Numbered from the stretch's first letter, positions 7,979 to 18,000 are shown. The stretch: DNA of 60,916 bases from Zoogloea oleivorans (GCA_030157785.1 JAOAUC010000033.1:1-60916), one strand, 5' to 3'. A program made the numbers and translations. The notes: generated by a model from the letters alone, not told the origin.

Positions 7979-9907
7979 ATGGCTTATCAAGTACTTGCCC
8001 GCAAGTGGCGCCCGCGCAGTTTCGAGACGCTCGTCGGCCAGGAACACGTGGTCCGCGCGCTTACCCACGCTTTGTCCACTGGTCGACTTCATCACGCCTA
8101 TCTGTTTACCGGTACGCGGGGGGTTGGCAAGACGACCATCTCGCGCATCCTGGCCAAGGCACTGAACTGCGAAACCGGGGTCACGGCCACGCCGTGCAAC
8201 CAGTGTTCTGCCTGTGTTGCCATCGATGCCGATCGCTTCCCCGACTATGTGGAAATGGACGCCGCCTCGAACCGGGGTGTGGATGACATGGCGGCGCTGC
8301 TCGATCAGGCCGTGTATGCGCCGGTGCAGGGGCGCTACAAGGTCTACATGATCGACGAAGTGCACATGCTCACCGGGCACGCCTTCAACGCCATGCTGAA
8401 GACGCTCGAGGAGCCGCCGGAGCACGTCAAGTTCATCATTGCCACGACCGATCCGCAGAAGATTCCGGTCACCGTGCTGTCCCGCTGTCTGCAGTTCAAC
8501 CTGAAGCAGATGCCGCCGGGGCATATCGTCAGCCACCTGACCCGCCTGCTGGAAGCCGAGGCGGTGCCCTTCGAGCCGGGCGCGCTGCGCCACATTGCCA
8601 AGGCCGCCAGCGGTTCGATGCGTGATTCCCTGTCGCTGCTCGACCAGGCCATTGCCCATGGTGCCGGCAAGGTAGAGGAGCAGGCCGTGCAGGATATGCT
8701 CGGCACCGTTGGCGATGATCACCTCTATGCTGTGCTGGATGCGCTGCGCGCCCATGATGTGCAGGCGCTGATGGCTGCTGTCGATGCGATGGAGGCGCGC
8801 AGCCTGTCCTTCGATTCGGCGCTGCAGTCCCTGTCCAGCCTGATCCACCGCATCGCCTTGTGCCAGCTGGCGCCAACGGCCCTGTCGGACGAGTTCGAGG
8901 CAGCGCGGCTTGCGCCTTACGCCGAGGCCTTCGACCCGGAATTCCTGCAACTGGCCTACCAGATCGCCATCCATGGTCGTGACGAGCTGGCGTTGGCGCC
9001 CGATGAGGTCAGCGGCTTCTCCATGACGCTGCTGCGTCTGTTTGCCTTCCGTCCGGAGCAGCCGGCTGCCCTTGGTGGTGTGTTGGCAGGCAGCGGCGGA
9101 CAGGGGCAGGCAAGGGCGCTTCCCGCTCAGGGGCTCCAGGCTGCTCCGCGTCCCGCTGTGCAGATTGTGCCGGCACCTACTGTCGTGCGCCCCACCCCGG
9201 CGGCGGTCGTGGCCCCGCCACCCCGCACACCTGACGTCCCGCCTGCGCCCCGTGTCGAGCCCCCGCCGTCTGCGCCGGAACCCGTCAAGGCTGTCGCGCC
9301 GACCTCGTCCGGGCCCGACTACGGCAGCAGTGTGCCTCCCTGGGAGGATCTGCCACCGGAAGCCGATGAGCATGCTCCCGTCCGGCAGGTTTCGGCGCCG
9401 GCTGCGCAGCATCAGGCCGAAGTGCCGCCTTTGCCGCAGGTCCCGGTCGAGCTGCCTGTGTGTGAGCCGGAGGTCGTGGCTGCGCCTGCTCTTGCTCCGG
9501 TTAGTGCCGCCGAAGCCTTGCCGGCCTCCATTGACTGGCATGCGCTGCAGGATCTTATCGGGCTTGGCGGCTTCAATCTGCAGCTGGCCCAGCACAGCGA
9601 GTTGCTTGGTGTGAGCGACAACTGTTTCAGCTTGCGACTGGCCAACGATCAGCGCCATCTGCTGCAGATCAATCGCAGTGGCGCCGAGAAGCTGCAGGAA
9701 GCCCTGTCGGCCCACTTTGCCCGCCCGATCCGGGTGAGTATCGAAGTCGGCGAGATCACTACTGAAACACCGGCCCAGCGCAATCAGGCTGACAAGGCCG
9801 AGCGTCATGCGGTCGCTGTTTCGGCCCTCAGGCAGGACCCGTTCGTTCGCGAATTGTTTGAACGCTTCGATGCGACGCTGGAAGAAGCGTCGGTCAAACC
9901 CCTCTGA
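7979..9907 (+). CDS. dnaX: DNA polymerase III subunit gamma/tau
   Basis: 642 residues. The clamp-loader AAA+ module begins [20 protein letters not shown], with Walker [10 protein letters not shown] (about 45-53), the four-cysteine zinc module (CETGV..., CNQCSAC), Walker B IDEVHML and sensor 1 [15 protein letters not shown]. After the collar domain a Pro/Ala-rich linker (about 375-500) leads to the tau C-terminal region that contacts the polymerase and DnaB. No A-run slippery site of the E. coli type is seen, so only tau may be made. It is the first gene of a dnaX-ebfC-recR cluster. The ATG at 7979 lacks a Shine-Dalgarno. Confidence 0.97.
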   Translation: MAYQVLARKWRPRSFETLVGQEHVVRALTHALSTGRLHHAYLFTGTRGVGKTTISRILAKALNCETGVTATPCNQCSACVAIDADRFPDYVEMDAASNRGVDDMAALLDQAVYAPVQGRYKVYMIDEVHMLTGHAFNAMLKTLEEPPEHVKFIIATTDPQKIPVTVLSRCLQFNLKQMPPGHIVSHLTRLLEAEAVPFEPGALRHIAKAASGSMRDSLSLLDQAIAHGAGKVEEQAVQDMLGTVGDDHLYAVLDALRAHDVQALMAAVDAMEARSLSFDSALQSLSSLIHRIALCQLAPTALSDEFEAARLAPYAEAFDPEFLQLAYQIAIHGRDELALAPDEVSGFSMTLLRLFAFRPEQPAALGGVLAGSGGQGQARALPAQGLQAAPRPAVQIVPAPTVVRPTPAAVVAPPPRTPDVPPAPRVEPPPSAPEPVKAVAPTSSGPDYGSSVPPWEDLPPEADEHAPVRQVSAPAAQHQAEVPPLPQVPVELPVCEPEVVAAPALAPVSAAEALPASIDWHALQDLIGLGGFNLQLAQHSELLGVSDNCFSLRLANDQRHLLQINRSGAEKLQEALSAHFARPIRVSIEVGEITTETPAQRNQADKAERHAVAVSALRQDPFVRELFERFDATLEEASVKPL

Positions 9908-9929
9908 ACCCTATCTGGAGAAAGTCACC

Positions 9930-10253
9930 ATGATGAAAGGCGGCATCGCAGGCCTGATGAAACAGGCCCAGCAAATGCAGGACAACATGAAGAAAATGCA
10001 GGACAGCCTCGGCGACATTGAAGTCGAAGGCCAGTCCGGTGCCGGCATGGTGAAGATCACCATGACCTGCAAGCACGATGTTCGTCGCGTCGTCATCGAC
10101 CCGTCGGTGATGGACGACAAGGAAATGCTCGAGGACCTGGTTGCCGCGGCCGTGAATGACGCGGTGCGCCGTGTCGAGTCGACGACCCAGGAGAAAATGT
10201 CCGGTTTCACCTCTGGCCTGAACCTGCCGCCGGGTTTCAAGCTGCCGTTCTGA
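9930..10253 (+). CDS. ebfC: Nucleoid-associated protein EbfC/YbaB
   Basis: 107 residues, the usual length. The start [20 protein letters not shown] is the family's N-terminal helix, followed by the [21 protein letters not shown] sheet region ([15 protein letters not shown]) and the C-terminal PPGFKLPF tail. These proteins form tweezer-like dimers that bind DNA. The ATG at 9930 has a GGAGAA ribosome site. Its placement between dnaX and recR is conserved in proteobacteria. Confidence 0.96.
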   Translation: MMKGGIAGLMKQAQQMQDNMKKMQDSLGDIEVEGQSGAGMVKITMTCKHDVRRVVIDPSVMDDKEMLEDLVAAAVNDAVRRVESTTQEKMSGFTSGLNLPPGFKLPF

Positions 10254-10257
10254 TCCC

Positions 10258-10854
10258 GTGAGCAGCCCCTCCAGTCTTGACGCCCTCATCGAAGCCCTGC
10301 GCTGCCTGCCGGGCGTCGGGCCGAAGTCCGCCCAGCGGATGGCCTACCATCTGCTGCAGCGCGACCAGCGCGGTGCGGCGCGACTGGCGGTGGCCCTCGG
10401 TCATGCGCTGGAGGTGCTGCGTCACTGCTCTCGTTGCAACACCTTCTGCGAAGACGAGGTGTGCAGCCGCTGTGCCAATCCGCAGCGCGATGCAAGCCAG
10501 CTGTGTGTCGTCGAGATGCCTGCCGATCTGGCGATGCTGGAGCAGACCCACAGTTACCATGGCCTTTACTACGTGCTGATGGGCCGTCTGTCGCCCCTGG
10601 ATGGTGTGGGGCCGCGGGAGCTGGGTCTCGAGAAGTTTCTCGGCCGGGCCTGCGATGGCACGGTGCAAGAGGTCATTCTGGCCACCAATTTCACCAATGA
10701 GGGCGAAGCCACTGCCCACATGATTTCCGAACTCCTGCGCAGCCGTGGCCTCAAGGTCAGCCGTATTGCCCGGGGCATTCCGGTGGGCGGCGAGCTGGAG
10801 AACACCGATACGGGCACCATCGCCCAGGCTTTGTTCGAACGTCGTTCCCTGTAG
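10258..10854 (+). CDS. recR: Recombination mediator RecR
   Basis: 198 residues starting at GTG 10258, four bases after the ebfC stop, so translation is probably coupled. It has the helix-hairpin-helix near the N-terminus ([20 protein letters not shown]), a C4 zinc finger ([16 protein letters not shown]), and a Toprim domain ([15 protein letters not shown], later [17 protein letters not shown]). RecR with RecO loads RecA at gaps. All key residues are present. Confidence 0.97.
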   Translation: MSSPSSLDALIEALRCLPGVGPKSAQRMAYHLLQRDQRGAARLAVALGHALEVLRHCSRCNTFCEDEVCSRCANPQRDASQLCVVEMPADLAMLEQTHSYHGLYYVLMGRLSPLDGVGPRELGLEKFLGRACDGTVQEVILATNFTNEGEATAHMISELLRSRGLKVSRIARGIPVGGELENTDTGTIAQALFERRSL

Positions 10855-10865
10855 TTCTTTACCCC

Positions 10866-12065
10866 ATGAGCAAGGAAACAAAGCCGCTTGCCGGCGTGAA
10901 GGTGCTGGAGCTTGGCACCCTGATTGCCGGTCCGTTCTGTACGCGTATCCTCGCCGAATTCGGTGCCGAGGTGATCAAGGTCGAGTCCCCCGATGGTGGA
11001 GATCCCTTGCGCCAGTGGCGCAAACTGCATAACGGCACGTCCCTGTGGTGGTCGGTGCAGGCGCGCAACAAGAAATCCCTGACCGCCAACCTGAAGCATC
11101 CAGATGGCCTGGCCGCCGTGCGCCAGCTGGCCGCAGAGGCCGACATCGTCGTCGAGAACTTCCGCCCCGGCGTGCTAGAAAAACTGGGTCTTGGCTGGGA
11201 TGTGTTGTCGGCCGCCAATCCGGGGCTGGTGATGGTGCGCCTGTCGGGCTTCGGCCAGACGGGGCCGTACAAGGACCGGCCGGGTTTCGGGGCGATCGGC
11301 GAATCCATGGGCGGGCTGCGTTACATCACCGGCTTCCCTGACCGGCCGCCAGTGCGGACAGGGATTTCCATTGGCGACTCCATTGCGGCCCTGTGGGCAG
11401 CCATTGGCGCGCTGATGGCCCTGCGTCATCGCGAGGTGAATGGCGGAGCCGGGCAGGTGGTGGATCTGGCCCTCTACGAGGCCGTATTTGCAATGATGGA
11501 AAGCATGGTGCCGGAGTTCGACGTGGCCGGCTTTGTGCGGGAGCGTACCGGCAACATCATGCCGGGCATTACCCCCTCGAACACGCATACAACGAAAGAT
11601 GGTCGTCACATCATCATCGGTGGCAACGGTGATGCGATCTTTAACCGATTGATGCGCGCCATCGGACGCCATGATCTGGCCGAAGCGCCGGATCTGGTCA
11701 GCAATGCGGGGCGGGATCTGCGCGCCGCCGAAATCTACGCGGTCATCGATGCCTGGGTGGCCGCCAGGGACGGCGATGTGGTGCTGTCAGCCATGGCTGC
11801 TGCCGAAGTGCCGGCGAGTTCGGTGTACTCGGTGGCCGACATGTTCCGCGATGCCCAGTTCGCCGCTCGCGGCATGCTGGAGGAAGCCACGCTGGCCGAC
11901 GGTCAGTCGATGTGCATCCCCGGTGTGGTGCCCAAACTGACCGGAACGCCTGGCTCCACCGAGTGGCTGGGGCCGAAGCTCGGCGAACATACTGACGAGA
12001 TCCTGGCCAGTCTGGGCTACGCCCCGGAGAAAATCGCTGCCTTGCGGGCAGACGGCGCAATTTGA
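10866..12065 (+). CDS. CaiB/BaiF (family III) CoA-transferase
   Basis: 399 residues. It starts with the family pattern (LAGVKVLELGTLIAGPFCTRILAEFGAEVIKVE written in part: GTLIAGPFCTRILAEFGAEV) and continues with SLTANLKHPDG, VVENFRPGVLEKLGLGWDVL and LVMVRLSGFGQTGPYKDRPG, all hallmarks of family III CoA-transferases that move CoA between organic acids. The active-site Asp is expected in the DRPGFG...G region but was not fixed. The substrate cannot be told; the family covers formate/oxalate, carnitine, succinate-mandelate and others. It lies 11 bases after recR and may be co-transcribed, though functionally unrelated. Confidence 0.9.
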   Translation: MSKETKPLAGVKVLELGTLIAGPFCTRILAEFGAEVIKVESPDGGDPLRQWRKLHNGTSLWWSVQARNKKSLTANLKHPDGLAAVRQLAAEADIVVENFRPGVLEKLGLGWDVLSAANPGLVMVRLSGFGQTGPYKDRPGFGAIGESMGGLRYITGFPDRPPVRTGISIGDSIAALWAAIGALMALRHREVNGGAGQVVDLALYEAVFAMMESMVPEFDVAGFVRERTGNIMPGITPSNTHTTKDGRHIIIGGNGDAIFNRLMRAIGRHDLAEAPDLVSNAGRDLRAAEIYAVIDAWVAARDGDVVLSAMAAAEVPASSVYSVADMFRDAQFAARGMLEEATLADGQSMCIPGVVPKLTGTPGSTEWLGPKLGEHTDEILASLGYAPEKIAALRADGAI

Positions 12066-12137
12066 CGCTTTGCCTGCCTGGTCAGGCGGGCGGCGCACGG
12101 TATCATCCCGGCATTCCCCATTCACCTGGACGTGCGC

Positions 12138-13157
12138 ATGCCCACCATTCTTGTCACCGGCGGTGCCGGCTACATCGGCTCCCACACCTGCGTCGAGCTC
12201 CTCGCTGCAGGCTATGACGTGGTTGTCGTCGATAACTTCTCCAACAGCAAGCCCGAGGCGCTGAAGCGCGTCGAAGAAATTGCCGGGCGCAAGCTGGCCG
12301 CTTTCTACCGGGCCGACATCCGCGACAAGGCGGCGCTGCGTGAGCTTTTTGGCGCTCACACCATTGATGCGGTGATCCACTTTGCCGCCCTCAAGGCTGT
12401 TGGCGAATCGGTGGCCAAGCCCTTGATGTACTACGACAACAATATCGCGGGCACGGTGGCGCTGGCCGAGGTGATGGCAGAGGCGGGCGTCAAGTCGCTG
12501 GTCTTCAGTTCGTCCGCCACGGTTTATGGCGATCCGGCCAGTGTGCCGATCCGGGAGGATTTCCCAACTGGCCCGACCAATCCCTACGGCCGCACCAAGT
12601 GGATGATGGAGTTCGTGCTGTCGGATCTTGCGGCCGCCGATCCGGAATGGCGCGTTGCGCTGCTGCGCTACTTCAACCCGGTTGGTGCCCATGCCAGCGG
12701 CCGCATTGGCGAAGATCCGAATGGCCTGCCCAACAACCTGATGCCCTACGTGAGCCAGGTGGCGGTGGGGCGTTTGCCGCAATTGCGGGTTTTTGGCGGT
12801 GATTACGCCACGCCGGACGGCACGGGAGTGCGCGACTACATCCACGTGGTGGATCTGGCTGTCGGGCATGTGGCCGCGGTGCGTCGCCTGGCGGAACGTC
12901 CGGGCGTGCTGACGGTCAATCTCGGTACGGGGCAGGGATACAGCGTGATCGATGTGGTCAAGGCTTTCGAGACGGCCAGCGGTCGTCCGGTGCCCTACGA
13001 GATCGCCCCCCGGCGCCCCGGTGACGTGGCCCAGTGCTACGCCGAGCCGACGCTGGCCGAAAAGGAGCTGGGCTGGCGCGCCACCCGCGGTATCGAGGAA
13101 ATGTGTGCCGACGCCTGGCGCTGGCAGAGTTCCAATCCACAGGGTTACCCCGATTGA
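12138..13157 (+). CDS. galE: UDP-glucose 4-epimerase
   Basis: 339 residues, normal for GalE. It has the NAD-binding start [15 protein letters not shown], the catalytic Ser in [10 protein letters not shown], the YxxxK pair in [11 protein letters not shown] and the substrate-binding [18 protein letters not shown]. It interconverts UDP-glucose and UDP-galactose for lipopolysaccharide and exopolysaccharide synthesis. The ATG at 12138 is preferred to a GTG six bases earlier. No Leloir pathway neighbours are present. Confidence 0.95.
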   Translation: MPTILVTGGAGYIGSHTCVELLAAGYDVVVVDNFSNSKPEALKRVEEIAGRKLAAFYRADIRDKAALRELFGAHTIDAVIHFAALKAVGESVAKPLMYYDNNIAGTVALAEVMAEAGVKSLVFSSSATVYGDPASVPIREDFPTGPTNPYGRTKWMMEFVLSDLAAADPEWRVALLRYFNPVGAHASGRIGEDPNGLPNNLMPYVSQVAVGRLPQLRVFGGDYATPDGTGVRDYIHVVDLAVGHVAAVRRLAERPGVLTVNLGTGQGYSVIDVVKAFETASGRPVPYEIAPRRPGDVAQCYAEPTLAEKELGWRATRGIEEMCADAWRWQSSNPQGYPD

Positions 13158-13168
13158 GCACATCAGAC

Positions 13169-13543
13169 ATGCCCGTTAGCGACGCCCTCAATGTCCTCGG
13201 TGACCCGCTTCTCGCCTGCAGTTACGATCCACTCACGGGCTGGATGCGCAGCGGCTGTTGCGAGTCCGATCCGGATGATATGGGCCGCCATCATGTGTGC
13301 GTCAAGGTGACGGCCGAATTCCTGAAGTTCAGCGCGCTGCGTGGCAATGATCTGTCCACGCCACGGCCCGAGTTCCGCTTTGCCGGTCTCAAGCCCGGCG
13401 ATCGCTGGTGTTTGTGCGCCCTGCGCTGGCGGGAGGCGTGGGAGGCGGGTTGTGCGCCGCCGGTCGTGCTGGCGGCAACCCATATGGCGGCGTTGGAGGT
13501 AATTCCTTTCGACGCCCTCAAGCGCCACGCCTACGAGGGCTGA
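13169..13543 (+). CDS. DUF2237 family protein
   Basis: 124 residues matching DUF2237: NVLGDPLLACSYDPLTGWMR, GCCESDPDDMGRHHVCVKVT, FLKFSALRGNDLSTPRPEF and a final VVLAATHMAALEVI. The biochemical role of this family is not known. The start is taken as ATG 13169; a TTG at 13154 that overlaps the galE stop would add five residues. Soluble, no signal peptide. The conserved cysteine pair (GCCES) and the acidic/histidine stretch could bind a metal, which is conjecture. Confidence 0.88.
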   Translation: MPVSDALNVLGDPLLACSYDPLTGWMRSGCCESDPDDMGRHHVCVKVTAEFLKFSALRGNDLSTPRPEFRFAGLKPGDRWCLCALRWREAWEAGCAPPVVLAATHMAALEVIPFDALKRHAYEG

Positions 13544-13552
13544 TCGCGTTCT

Positions 13553-14980
13553 TCAAAGCCCGGCGACCCATTCCAGCAGGGCGTCCTGCGCGTCGCGGGC
13601 GGCGCCGGCGTTGGGGTGGTTGATCATCAGCACCACGACGTAGCGGTGGCCGTTTCTGGCCAGGACGTAACCGGCCAGGCTGCGCACGCCATCAAGCGTG
13701 CCCGTCTTGACGTGGGCATAGCCCGCTGCCGGGCTGTTGGCGACGCGCCGTCGGGCGGTACCGTCGCGACCTGCGATGGGGAGTGAAGAGAGCAGTTCGG
13801 GCATCGTCGGGCTGCGCCAGGCGGCGACCAGCAGTTGTCCCAGGGTATTCGCCGTGATCCGCTCGATGCGCGACAGGCCGGCGCCGTTTTCCACCACCAG
13901 TCCGTCTGTGGCGATGCCGTTGGCGGCAAGTGTACGCTGGACGAGTCGCGCACCGGCGGCGACGGAGTCCTGACCAGGTTCGGCGATTGCGCCCAAAGTT
14001 GCCAGCATGTGGCGGGCGATCACGTTATTCGACCATTTGTTCATGTCGCGCAGCACTTCAGGCAGGTTCGGCGATACCGATTCGGCCAGTACGCGGGCGT
14101 CCGGCGGTGTTGGTCCGTCCCGGAAACTCCCGCCGATTTCGCCGCCCAATTCCTGCCACAGGCTGCGGAACAGGCCCTCGAAGAGTTGTTCGGGGGGGAG
14201 TGGTGCAAGATTCCAGTCGAATGCCTCGGTGCAGCCTTGGGGCAGGCTGCCATCAAGGGTGAGCAGGGCACCGTTTGCGGTATCTGTCTTGCTTGCCGTC
14301 AATTGAGCGAGAGGGTCGCCGCAGCTGCCGTTGCCGTTGCGTCGGATCCGATTGTTCAGGGCTAGCCTGGCCGGGAGCTGGTCACCGCTGAGCTCGGCGC
14401 CAGAGGGGGTCGGCGTGAAACGCAGCTGGATTGCCCCGTAATCGACGTTCAGGGCGTCGGCGCCGACGTTGTAGGGGCGTAGCGGGCGCTGATCGAAGGC
14501 GGCCGGGTCATGGGTTCGCAGGCGGAAAAGGCTGCGGTCGGTGATCACGTCGCCGTCGATGCGCCGGATGCCCCGGTTTCGCAGATCCCGCAGCAGCAGC
14601 CACAGGCGCTCGCGGGAAAGGCGCGGGTCACCGCTTCCGGTGATGAAGAGATTGCCCTTGAGCGCGTCGTTACGGATATCGCCGTTGCCGGAAATGCGAG
14701 TCTTCCACGTAAAGGTCGGGCCGAGCTGGTCCAGCGCGACGTAGGCCGTCACGAGCTTCATGACCGAGGCTGGATTCATTGCCTCGCTGCCTCTGTGGCT
14801 CAGCAGCGGTGCCGGAGCCTCGATATCCCGAATCAGAAGGCCCGTGGCGCTGCGAGGGATGCCGGCCCGTGCCAGGCTGGCATCCAGGCCTGCAGGCCAG
14901 GGCTCTCCGTGGGCGCGGCAGGCCCCCGTAAGCAGGGCAATGGTGCAGACAAGCTGGCGAAGTACGGTAGGGGTCTGCAT
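13553..14980 (-). CDS. dacB: D-alanyl-D-alanine carboxypeptidase/endopeptidase (PBP4, DacB)
   Basis: 475 residues counted from the ATG at 14980, which gives a proper signal peptide (MQTPTVLRQLVCTIALLTGA). All three serine-acyltransferase motifs are present: SVMK in NPASVMKLVTAY, SNN in MNKWSNNVIARHML and KTG in AHVKTGTLDGV. The large insertion between the first two motifs is typical of peptidase family S13. It trims and cleaves peptidoglycan cross-bridges in the periplasm. It converges on the DUF2237 gene, with 9 bases between the stops. Confidence 0.94.
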   Translation of the reverse strand: MQTPTVLRQLVCTIALLTGACRAHGEPWPAGLDASLARAGIPRSATGLLIRDIEAPAPLLSHRGSEAMNPASVMKLVTAYVALDQLGPTFTWKTRISGNGDIRNDALKGNLFITGSGDPRLSRERLWLLLRDLRNRGIRRIDGDVITDRSLFRLRTHDPAAFDQRPLRPYNVGADALNVDYGAIQLRFTPTPSGAELSGDQLPARLALNNRIRRNGNGSCGDPLAQLTASKTDTANGALLTLDGSLPQGCTEAFDWNLAPLPPEQLFEGLFRSLWQELGGEIGGSFRDGPTPPDARVLAESVSPNLPEVLRDMNKWSNNVIARHMLATLGAIAEPGQDSVAAGARLVQRTLAANGIATDGLVVENGAGLSRIERITANTLGQLLVAAWRSPTMPELLSSLPIAGRDGTARRRVANSPAAGYAHVKTGTLDGVRSLAGYVLARNGHRYVVVLMINHPNAGAARDAQDALLEWVAGL

Positions 14981-15194
14981 TGGGTGGTGTAAGGAGAGCG
15001 GGCAAAGAAGGCCGGATGGGCGCCGATTATGCCGCTCCCGGCGTTTACCGTGCTTGTTGCAGTGCGAAAAGTCAGTTTTTCGGGATGGCGCTGCAGTGGG
15101 TTTTTGAACTTCGCTCAAAACCTTGTTTTCGGATAATTTCCAATGCTGGCGCGGGTTTAGCGTGATAGGCCTTTTTTTGAGTACGGGTTTTCGC

Positions 15195-15200
15195 TATACT
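15195..15200 (+). promoter_or_regulatory. Probable -10 of the petABC promoter
   Basis: TATACT lies 57 bases upstream of the petA ATG, in the only gap before the operon. The T-rich stretch at 15172-15178 is at roughly the right distance for a weak -35. Assignment is tentative. Confidence 0.4.
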
Positions 15201-15256
15201 CCGCGAGTTTTCCGTATTGCGATCTTCGAAGTCTCTTTTACTGAGGTTAGTGGGCC

Positions 15257-15850
15257 ATGAGCGTGGATCATAAAGTGGATGCGGGTCGGCGCCAGCTGTT
15301 GCTGGCGACGTCGGCTGCGGGAGGCGTGGCCGTTGCGGCCGTGGCCGTTCCGTTCGTCGGTAGCCTTACGCCATCCGAACGAGCAAAGGCAGCCGGTGCG
15401 CCGGTTGAAGTGGATATCAGCAAGCTGCAGCCCGGTCAGATGATGACTGTCGAGTGGCGCGGCAAGCCGGTGTGGATCATTAACCGGACGAAGGAGATGC
15501 TGGATTCGCTGAAGAAGACCGATGGCGAGGTCAGCGATCCCAACTCCGACAAGCCGATGCAACCGGAGTACGCCAAGAACGAAACCCGCTCCATCAAGCC
15601 GGAAATTCTGGTGGCGGTTGGTATCTGCACGCACCTGGGGTGTTCGCCGTCCGACAAGTTCAAGACGGGTCCTGAGAGCGGCGTCAGCGCCGACTGGCCG
15701 GGTGGCTTCCTGTGCCCCTGTCACGGCTCGACCTTTGACTTGGCAGGCCGCGTCTACAAGAGCAAGCCGGCGCCGGACAATCTTGAGATTCCGCCGCACA
15801 AGTACCTGGCCGACACCAAGATCTTGATCGGCGACGACGGAAAGGCATAA
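15257..15850 (+). CDS. petA: Ubiquinol-cytochrome c reductase Rieske iron-sulfur subunit
   Basis: 197 residues. A twin-arginine signal anchor (AGRRQLLLATSAAGGVAVAA) is followed by the Rieske domain with both cluster-binding boxes, CTHLGC and CPCHGS. The protein carries the 2Fe-2S cluster that takes the first electron from ubiquinol in the bc1 complex on the periplasmic face. It is the first gene of petABC, 3 bases before petB. Confidence 0.97.
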   Translation: MSVDHKVDAGRRQLLLATSAAGGVAVAAVAVPFVGSLTPSERAKAAGAPVEVDISKLQPGQMMTVEWRGKPVWIINRTKEMLDSLKKTDGEVSDPNSDKPMQPEYAKNETRSIKPEILVAVGICTHLGCSPSDKFKTGPESGVSADWPGGFLCPCHGSTFDLAGRVYKSKPAPDNLEIPPHKYLADTKILIGDDGKA

Positions 15851-15853
15851 ACG

Positions 15854-17137
15854 ATGACCACCAAAGCTCAAGCAGTATTGGACTGGGTTGACGAACGTTT
15901 CCCGTTGACCTCCTCCATCAAGGGGCACCTCACCGAGTACTACGCTCCCAAGAACTTCAACTTCTGGTATTTTTTTGGCTCCCTGGCGCTGTTGGTGCTG
16001 GTGATTCAGATCGTTACTGGCATCTTCCTGGTGATGCACTACAAGCCGGACGCGTCCCTGAATGCCTCTGGCGTTCCGGTGGCTTTCGCCTCCGTCGAAT
16101 ACATCATGCGTGACGTGCCGGGTGGCTGGATCATCCGCTACATGCACTCCACAGGCGCCTCTGCGTTCTTTGTCGTGGTGTATCTGCACATGTTCCGCGG
16201 TCTGCTCTACGGTTCCTACCGCAAGCCCCGCGAACTGATCTGGATCTTCGGCACGCTGATCTTCCTGGCGCTGATGGCTGAAGCCTTCATGGGCTACCTG
16301 CTTCCTTGGGGTCAGATGTCCTTCTGGGGTGCGCAGGTGATCGTGAACCTGTTCTCCGCGATTCCCGTTATCGGTCCCGACCTTTCCGTCGTGATCCGTG
16401 GCGACTTCGTGGTGTCCGACGCGACCCTTAACCGCTTCTTCTCCTTCCACGTCATTGCCGTGCCGCTGATCCTGATCGGCCTGGTGGTTGCCCACATCGT
16501 TGCCCTGCACGAAGTCGGCTCCAACAACCCCGATGGCGTTGAAATCAAGAAGAAGAAGGGTGCCGATGGCCATCCGCTGGACGGCATCCCCTTCCATCCG
16601 TACTACACCGTCAAGGACATCGTCGGCGTGGTGGGCTTCCTGATCGTCTTCTCCTTTATCGTGTTCTTTGCGCCTGAAGGCGGCGGCTACTTCCTGGAAT
16701 TCAACAACTTCGTCCCGGCAGATCCGCTGAAGACCCCGCCGCACATCGCGCCGGTCTGGTACTTCACGCCGTTCTACTCGCTGCTGCGTGCGATGGTGTG
16801 GCCGTTGTTTGGCCTTGATGCCAAGTTCTGGGGTGTTGTTGCTATGGGTGGCGGTGTCGTGATCATTGCCTTCCTGCCTTGGCTCGATCGCAGCCCGGCG
16901 AAGTCGATCCGCTATCGCGGCCCGATTTTCAAGACGCTGCTGACGATCTTCATCATCGGTTTTGCGATCCTCGGTTTTCTGGGTACCAAGCCGCCTTCCT
17001 ACGCATTTTTCGGCGTGATCCCGGGCGCTCCTGTGGCTCAGTTGTTCAGCCTGTACTACTTCCTCTTCTTCCTCACGATGCCGGTGTGGTCGAAGATCGA
17101 CAAGTGCAAGCCTGTGCCTGATCGCGTGACCGGTTAA
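15854..17137 (+). CDS. petB: Cytochrome b of the bc1 complex
   Basis: 427 residues with eight predicted membrane segments. The four haem-ligating histidines are in HSTGASAFFVVVYLHMFRG and FHVIAVPLILIGLVVAHIV. The quinol-oxidation motif near residue 300 reads PVWY rather than PEWY. The C-terminal part (LDRSPAKSIRYRGP) matches proteobacterial cytochrome b. The last codon overlaps a potential start of petC (TAATG). Confidence 0.97.
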   Translation: MTTKAQAVLDWVDERFPLTSSIKGHLTEYYAPKNFNFWYFFGSLALLVLVIQIVTGIFLVMHYKPDASLNASGVPVAFASVEYIMRDVPGGWIIRYMHSTGASAFFVVVYLHMFRGLLYGSYRKPRELIWIFGTLIFLALMAEAFMGYLLPWGQMSFWGAQVIVNLFSAIPVIGPDLSVVIRGDFVVSDATLNRFFSFHVIAVPLILIGLVVAHIVALHEVGSNNPDGVEIKKKKGADGHPLDGIPFHPYYTVKDIVGVVGFLIVFSFIVFFAPEGGGYFLEFNNFVPADPLKTPPHIAPVWYFTPFYSLLRAMVWPLFGLDAKFWGVVAMGGGVVIIAFLPWLDRSPAKSIRYRGPIFKTLLTIFIIGFAILGFLGTKPPSYAFFGVIPGAPVAQLFSLYYFLFFLTMPVWSKIDKCKPVPDRVTG

Positions 17138-17151
17138 TGAGAATAGAAGCC

Positions 17152-17895
17152 ATGAAAAAACTTTTGACTGCTCTCCTGTTCGCGCCGTTGCTCGCTTTTG
17201 CTAGTGGCGCCGAGCTGCATCTGGACAAGGCCCCGGTGTCAACCGAGCCGGCGGCCCTGCAGAATGGTGCCAAGCTCTTTGTCAATTACTGTCTGAATTG
17301 CCACGGCGCCAGCTACATGCGCTACAACCGGCTGCAGCAGATCGGTTTGTCCGAGCAGATGATCAAGGACAACCTGATGTTCACCGCCGACAAGGTCGGT
17401 GAGCCGATGCGTATTGCCATGCAGCGCGACGAAGCCAAGCAGTGGTTTGGTGCTGCTCCTCCCGACCTTACTGTGGTTGCCCGTTCGCGGGCTTCCGAGT
17501 TCGGCAGCGGTGCCGACTGGCTTTACACCTATTTGCGTGGTTTCTACCGGGACAGCGAACGCCCGACCGGCTGGAACAATGTGATCTTCGAGAACGTGGG
17601 CATGCCGCACGTCCTCTATGAGTTGCAGGGTGAGCAACTTGCCAAAGTGTCCGAGAAGGACGACGGCCACGGCGGCAAGATCAAGGAAATCCATCTCGAG
17701 CAGGGCAAGCCCGGCAAGATGTCCAAGGATGAGTACGACAAGGCGACCGCCGACCTCGTCTCCTACTTGGTCTGGATGGGTGAGCCGATGGCCGAAACGC
17801 GCAAGACCATCGGTACCTTCGTTATCGCCTTCCTTGGCCTTCTCTTTGTCCTTTCCTATCTTCTGAAGAAGAATTTCTGGAAAGACATCCATTAA
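17152..17895 (+). CDS. petC: Cytochrome c1 of the bc1 complex
   Basis: About 247 residues from the ATG at 17152, which places the signal peptide (MKKLLTALLFAPLLAFASGA) at the N-terminus; an ATG at 17137 overlapping the petB stop is also in frame. The haem c site is CLNCH, and a single C-terminal membrane anchor (TFVIAFLGLLFVLSYLL) ends in KKNFWKDIH. It accepts electrons from the Rieske protein and passes them to soluble cytochromes. Confidence 0.95.
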   Translation: MKKLLTALLFAPLLAFASGAELHLDKAPVSTEPAALQNGAKLFVNYCLNCHGASYMRYNRLQQIGLSEQMIKDNLMFTADKVGEPMRIAMQRDEAKQWFGAAPPDLTVVARSRASEFGSGADWLYTYLRGFYRDSERPTGWNNVIFENVGMPHVLYELQGEQLAKVSEKDDGHGGKIKEIHLEQGKPGKMSKDEYDKATADLVSYLVWMGEPMAETRKTIGTFVIAFLGLLFVLSYLLKKNFWKDIH

Positions 17896-17941
17896 TTGGC
17901 GTTTGTTTTGCCGATGCAATCTCTTGCTATCAGTGAGCAAG

Positions 17942-17970
17942 ACGCACCACGCGCGCGGCGCGTGGTGCGT
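17942..17970. repeat. Perfect 13-bp hairpin between petC and sspA
   Basis: ACGCACCACGCGC (17942-17954) pairs exactly with 17958-17970 around a 3-base loop. There is no T-run after it on either strand, so it is not a classical intrinsic terminator. It lies in the leader of sspA, 30 bases before the ATG, and could act as a processing barrier between petABC and sspA mRNAs or as an operator. Confidence 0.6.
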
Positions 17971-18000
17971 GATTTAGAGTATTCGTGGGGTAACACAACG

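Noticed and set aside
9000..9500. Programmed frameshift in dnaX to make gamma
   Set aside because: No A-rich slippery heptamer with a following stem was found in the linker region; the short gamma form is not supported by the sequence.
7931..9808. A 625-codon minus-strand open frame across dnaX
   Set aside because: Low-complexity His/Arg/Gly-rich translation with no recognisable domain; dnaX on the plus strand is certain.
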